DNA of 16,831 bases from an uncultured Prevotellaceae bacterium. GTDB lineage: Bacteria > Bacteroidota > Bacteroidia > Bacteroidales > Bacteroidaceae. Of the stretch, positions 14,832 through 16,831 are shown piece by piece. The translations under genes and the position numbers were made by a program. Positions within the stretch are counted from its first letter, which is position 1. Each line of letters begins with the position of its first letter. The stretch is from positions 1-16,831 of the forward strand of contig CALEPV010000065.1 of assembly GCA_937910905.1 (NCBI GenBank), written 5' to 3'. The notes under the pieces were generated by a model that searched no databases, was not told the DNA's origin, and was given only the letters and a program-made list of their open reading frames with translations.

Positions 14832-15454
14832 TGACCAGCACCGCTACCTCCCTTCTCTCCACCGCCTACCTCGCACCCATCGAATGGTATGCAGTCATGT
14901 ACCGCTCGCAGCACACCGCCATAGAGCAACACGAGCACTATGTGAAGCAGACGTGGCGCAACCGTTGCCGCATACTGATGCCCCACGGACCGCAGGATCT
15001 GGTGATACCTGTGGAGAAGCCTGCCGCAGGCGGCTGTCCGATACGCGACCTGCGGCTCAGCGACCACGGCAACTGGCAGCATCACCACTGGAACGCACTG
15101 CGCACAGCCTACGGCAAGACGCCCTACTTCGAGTACTATGCCGACGATTTCCATCCGTTCTACCACCAGCACTACGACTTCCTGTGGGACTACAACGAGC
15201 AGCTGCGCCAGCTCGTCTGCTCCCTGATGGACATTCAGCCTGACGTCAGCCCCACGCAGCAGTACATAAAGAATGCCGTGGATATGGACGACTATCGGTA
15301 TAGCATCCATCCACGGCAGAATCAGCCCGTAGTGCGTGACTATGCACCGCGCAGCTATTATCAGATGTTCGGAGGCACCGCCCACTTCTGCCCGAATCTC
15401 AGCATCGTTGACCTGCTGTTCAACATGGGGCCCGAAAGTGTGCTGTTCCTGTAG
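14831..15454 (+). CDS. WbqC-family protein
   Basis: The product, 207 residues from the ATG at 14831, resembles the WbqC-like family (PF08889): LLSTAYLAPIEWYA at the N-terminus, then IEQHEHYVKQTWRNRCRI, LVIPV, WQHHHWNALRTAYGKTPYFEYYADD and FLWDYNEQL. The family is common in Bacteroidetes. Members appear near polysaccharide or lipid genes in some organisms, but the biochemical function is not established. The ATG overlaps the preceding stop in TGATG (14829-14833), so translation is probably coupled to the ybeY reading frame. A GTG one codon earlier (14828) is the alternative start. It converges on korB 76 bp downstream. Confidence 0.82.
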   Translation: MTSTATSLLSTAYLAPIEWYAVMYRSQHTAIEQHEHYVKQTWRNRCRILMPHGPQDLVIPVEKPAAGGCPIRDLRLSDHGNWQHHHWNALRTAYGKTPYFEYYADDFHPFYHQHYDFLWDYNEQLRQLVCSLMDIQPDVSPTQQYIKNAVDMDDYRYSIHPRQNQPVVRDYAPRSYYQMFGGTAHFCPNLSIVDLLFNMGPESVLFL

Positions 15455-15455
15455 G

Positions 15456-15563
15456 ACTCTTCACTTCACTTCCCAAATATCGTTGGTCTCCAGCTTTAAC
15501 CTTTAACCTTTAACCTTTAACCTTTACTCTTCACTTCACTTCCCAAATATCGTTGGTCTCCAG
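15456..15563. repeat. 38-bp direct repeat duplicating the korB 3' end, around heptads
   Basis: Identical 38-bp copies lie at 15456-15493 and 15526-15563, offset by 70 bp. On the minus strand the inner copy encodes the last ten korB codons (LETNDIWEVK) and the stop; the outer copy is a non-coding duplicate beyond the stop. Between them four full CTTTAAC heptads (15494-15521) and a partial unit form a 7-bp tandem array. This fills the convergent gap between the wbqC-family gene and korB. No clear terminator hairpin is visible. Confidence 0.9.
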
Positions 15564-16535
15564 CAGCTCGGCGAAGTTGTGGTACTTCTTCTGTGCCGAC
15601 ACCTCGACCAGCTGAGCCTCCACAGCATCGTTGTAGGTCGGAGCCTCCACGTCGCGTATCACGCCCAGTGCTACAGGGAAGCCGTCGCCGTCGCCCATCA
15701 GGGCCAGCTTCAGCTGCAGCGTGTTGTCCTCGCAGTGGGCATCGTGCACCAGAATGTCATCCAGCGTGATGCCGTCCTTGCCTATCTCCACCACCTTCAG
15801 GCCGAAGCCCTCCTGCACAAGGCCGAACTCCGCGTTCTCGCCGAAGACCAGTTTCTCTCCGTGGCGCACGTAGATGGCATTCTTCTTGCGGCCCGCCGGA
15901 GTGTACACACTCTCGTGTGTGCCGTTGTTGAAGATCACGCAGTTCTGCAGTATCTCGCACACCGAGGCACCCTTGTGCTGATGGGCAGCCTGCAGCACCT
16001 CTACGGTACCCGCGGCATCGGTGGCCACGGCGCGGGCGAAGAAGTGGCCGCGAGCACCGAAGCACAGCTCTGCCGGACGGAACGGGTCCTCAACAGTTCC
16101 GTAAGGGCTCGACTTCGACACGAAGCCGCGGGGCGAGGTCGGCGAGTACTGTCCCTTCGTCAGACCATAGATACGGTTGTTCAGCAGTATCATGTTCAGG
16201 TCTATGTTGCGGCGGTTGGCGTGGATGAAGTGGTTACCACCGATGGCCAGGCCGTCGCCGTCGCCGCTCACCTGCCACACAGACAGCTCGGGGTTGGCCA
16301 CCTTGGCGCCTGTCGCTATGGCTGCCGCACGGCCGTGGATGGTGTTCATGCCGTAGGTCGCCATGTAGTGTGGCAGCCGCGAGCTGCACCCGATACCGCT
16401 GATTACTGCTATGTTGTGCGGTTCTACACCTATCTTGGCCAGTGCCTTGTGCAGGTTTGCCAGGAAGAAGTGGTCGCCGCAACCCGGACACCAGCGTGGT
16501 TGCCCTTTCTTGAAGTCTTGTGCTGTATATGCCAT
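15531..16535 (-). CDS. korB: 2-oxoglutarate:ferredoxin oxidoreductase beta subunit (KorB)
   Basis: Thiamine-diphosphate-binding beta subunit that, with KorA, interconverts 2-oxoglutarate and succinyl-CoA using ferredoxin. The 334-residue length fits. WCPGCGDH (Cys16, Cys19) and GIGCSS (Cys50) are typical cluster-associated cysteines; GDGDGLAIGGNH (91-102) and LNNRIYGLTKGQYSPTS bind ThDP-Mg. The match to 2-oxoglutarate-type rather than pyruvate-type enzymes rests on overall resemblance, so another 2-oxoacid is possible. The ATG at 16535 lies just downstream of a good promoter. korA normally precedes korB in Bacteroidales, but the 296 bp upstream in this window are non-coding. The last codons are duplicated downstream of the stop. 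Confidence 0.93.
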   Translation of the reverse strand: MAYTAQDFKKGQPRWCPGCGDHFFLANLHKALAKIGVEPHNIAVISGIGCSSRLPHYMATYGMNTIHGRAAAIATGAKVANPELSVWQVSGDGDGLAIGGNHFIHANRRNIDLNMILLNNRIYGLTKGQYSPTSPRGFVSKSSPYGTVEDPFRPAELCFGARGHFFARAVATDAAGTVEVLQAAHQHKGASVCEILQNCVIFNNGTHESVYTPAGRKKNAIYVRHGEKLVFGENAEFGLVQEGFGLKVVEIGKDGITLDDILVHDAHCEDNTLQLKLALMGDGDGFPVALGVIRDVEAPTYNDAVEAQLVEVSAQKKYHNFAELLETNDIWEVK

Positions 16536-16562
16536 TACATAAAGAGTTTTCTAATCGCGGTG

Positions 16563-16593
16563 CAAAGGAACGACATAAAACTCGACCCTGCAA
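16563..16593 (-). promoter_or_regulatory. Promoter for korB
   Basis: On the minus strand TTG (16593-16591), 20 bp, then TTCCTTTG (16570-16563) match the Bacteroidetes promoter except for T instead of A at the second -7 position. Transcription would start near 16556, about 20 nt before the ATG at 16535. This supports korB as the first gene of its transcript rather than the second gene of a korAB operon. Confidence 0.65.
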
Positions 16594-16692
16594 GACTTAT
16601 GCATTCCTTTTGCATATTTACCTCAAATCCAGCCAGAGATAGCTTCAGTAGTATAACTATACGGAGCTGCGATGCCATAAATCGCTGGGAGC

Positions 16693-16709
16693 GCAGGCGG
16701 CTCGCCTGC
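16693..16709. repeat. GCAGGCG/CGCCTGC inverted repeat
   Basis: A perfect 7-bp inverted repeat (GCAGGCG, 3-nt loop GCT, CGCCTGC) within GGGAGCGCAGGCGG-type sequence. It lies about 100 bp upstream of the korB promoter. No T-run follows on either strand, so it is not an obvious terminator. It resembles short dispersed GC-rich hairpins found in many bacterial genomes. Confidence 0.6.
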
Positions 16710-16752
16710 ATCATGCATGTGCGCATTGTACCTCTGTATATAGAAATGACTT

Positions 16753-16831
16753 TGTGCAGCACGCTGCAGAGGGCTCTGCACCGCGGTGTAGCATGTCTTG
16801 CACCGCGGTGTAGCGATTGAGACACCGCGAT
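16753..16831. repeat. Palindrome array at 22-bp period (right, cut by window edge)
   Basis: Units start at 16753, 16775, 16797 and 16819, again exactly 22 bp apart, with 4-bp spacers gggc, atgt and gatt. The second and third share TGCACCGCGGTGTAGC; the arms differ from a perfect dyad by G-T pairs only near the core. The first unit has changed sequence but keeps perfect symmetry (TGCAGC-AC-GCTGCA, 16755-16768). The fourth is cut off by the window end. The unit length, spacer length and period are the same as in the array at 134-217. It lies upstream of the korB promoter by about 160 bp; apart from the hairpin at 16693-16709 I see nothing else supportable in 16594-16752. Confidence 0.82.

Noticed and set aside
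15494..15526. Telomere-like or origin function for the CTTTAAC heptads.
   Set aside because: Only four units, lying between convergent genes inside a local duplication; no DnaA boxes or replication genes nearby.
15579..16820. Plus-strand ORF (413 codons) opposite korB, extending into the right palindrome array.
   Set aside because: Antisense to korB with the usual mirror-frame composition; its C-terminus is repeat translation.

Overview
The window looks like chromosomal DNA of a fairly GC-rich member of the Bacteroidales (Prevotella-like or a close relative). Four things point there. Protein families: KorB, a WbqC-family protein, a Bacteroidales-type SufC/SufD pair, and a secreted GH2 beta-galactosidase with a C-terminal discoidin-like domain. 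The promoters follow the Bacteroidetes pattern TTG-N19/20-TAnnTTTG. Shine-Dalgarno sequences are weak or absent. Intergenic DNA carries the short AT-rich tandem repeats common in this group.

Layout: 1-336 is non-coding, with an array of four 18-bp palindromes at an exact 22-bp period (134-217) and a promoter (277-307). 337-4599 encodes a large secreted beta-galactosidase, ending at a strong hairpin (4659-4691). On the minus strand, 6739-4794 is a two-gene operon: an NAD-dependent epimerase/SDR overlapping a PAP2_3/Aur1-type membrane phosphatase or phosphotransferase, plausibly acting on sphingolipids. A divergent promoter region built on heptad repeats separates it from mutS (6882-9497). Then comes a co-directional housekeeping run: argS with its own promoter, an RNase H-like gene, sufC, sufD, ybeY with an unusual lipoprotein-like C-terminal extension, and a wbqC-family gene (to 15454). 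Convergent to that run is korB (16535-15531, minus), with its own promoter. From 16536 to the end is non-coding DNA with a second copy of the 22-bp-period palindrome array.

How the genes relate: most are ordinary housekeeping genes (mismatch repair, arginyl-tRNA charging, RNA-DNA hybrid removal, Fe-S cluster assembly, 16S rRNA maturation, reductive 2-oxoacid metabolism). SufC and SufD are two parts of the SufBCD scaffold, but sufB and sufS are not beside them. KorB lacks its usual partner KorA in the window.

The unexpected content is in the small repeats. (1) Palindrome arrays with a strict 22-bp period lie upstream of the first (lacZ) and last (korB) transcription units, and degenerate units partly keep their dyad symmetry. 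(2) AT-rich repeats, mostly of 7-bp period, sit in the mutS promoter, at the 3' end of korB inside a 38-bp direct duplication of the korB terminus, and in frame inside argS and probably lacZ. (3) C- and G-rich repeat fragments are read in frame at both ends of sufD. These suggest repeat expansion or insertion that coding sequences tolerate at linkers. I see no phage, transposase, CRISPR or defence system.
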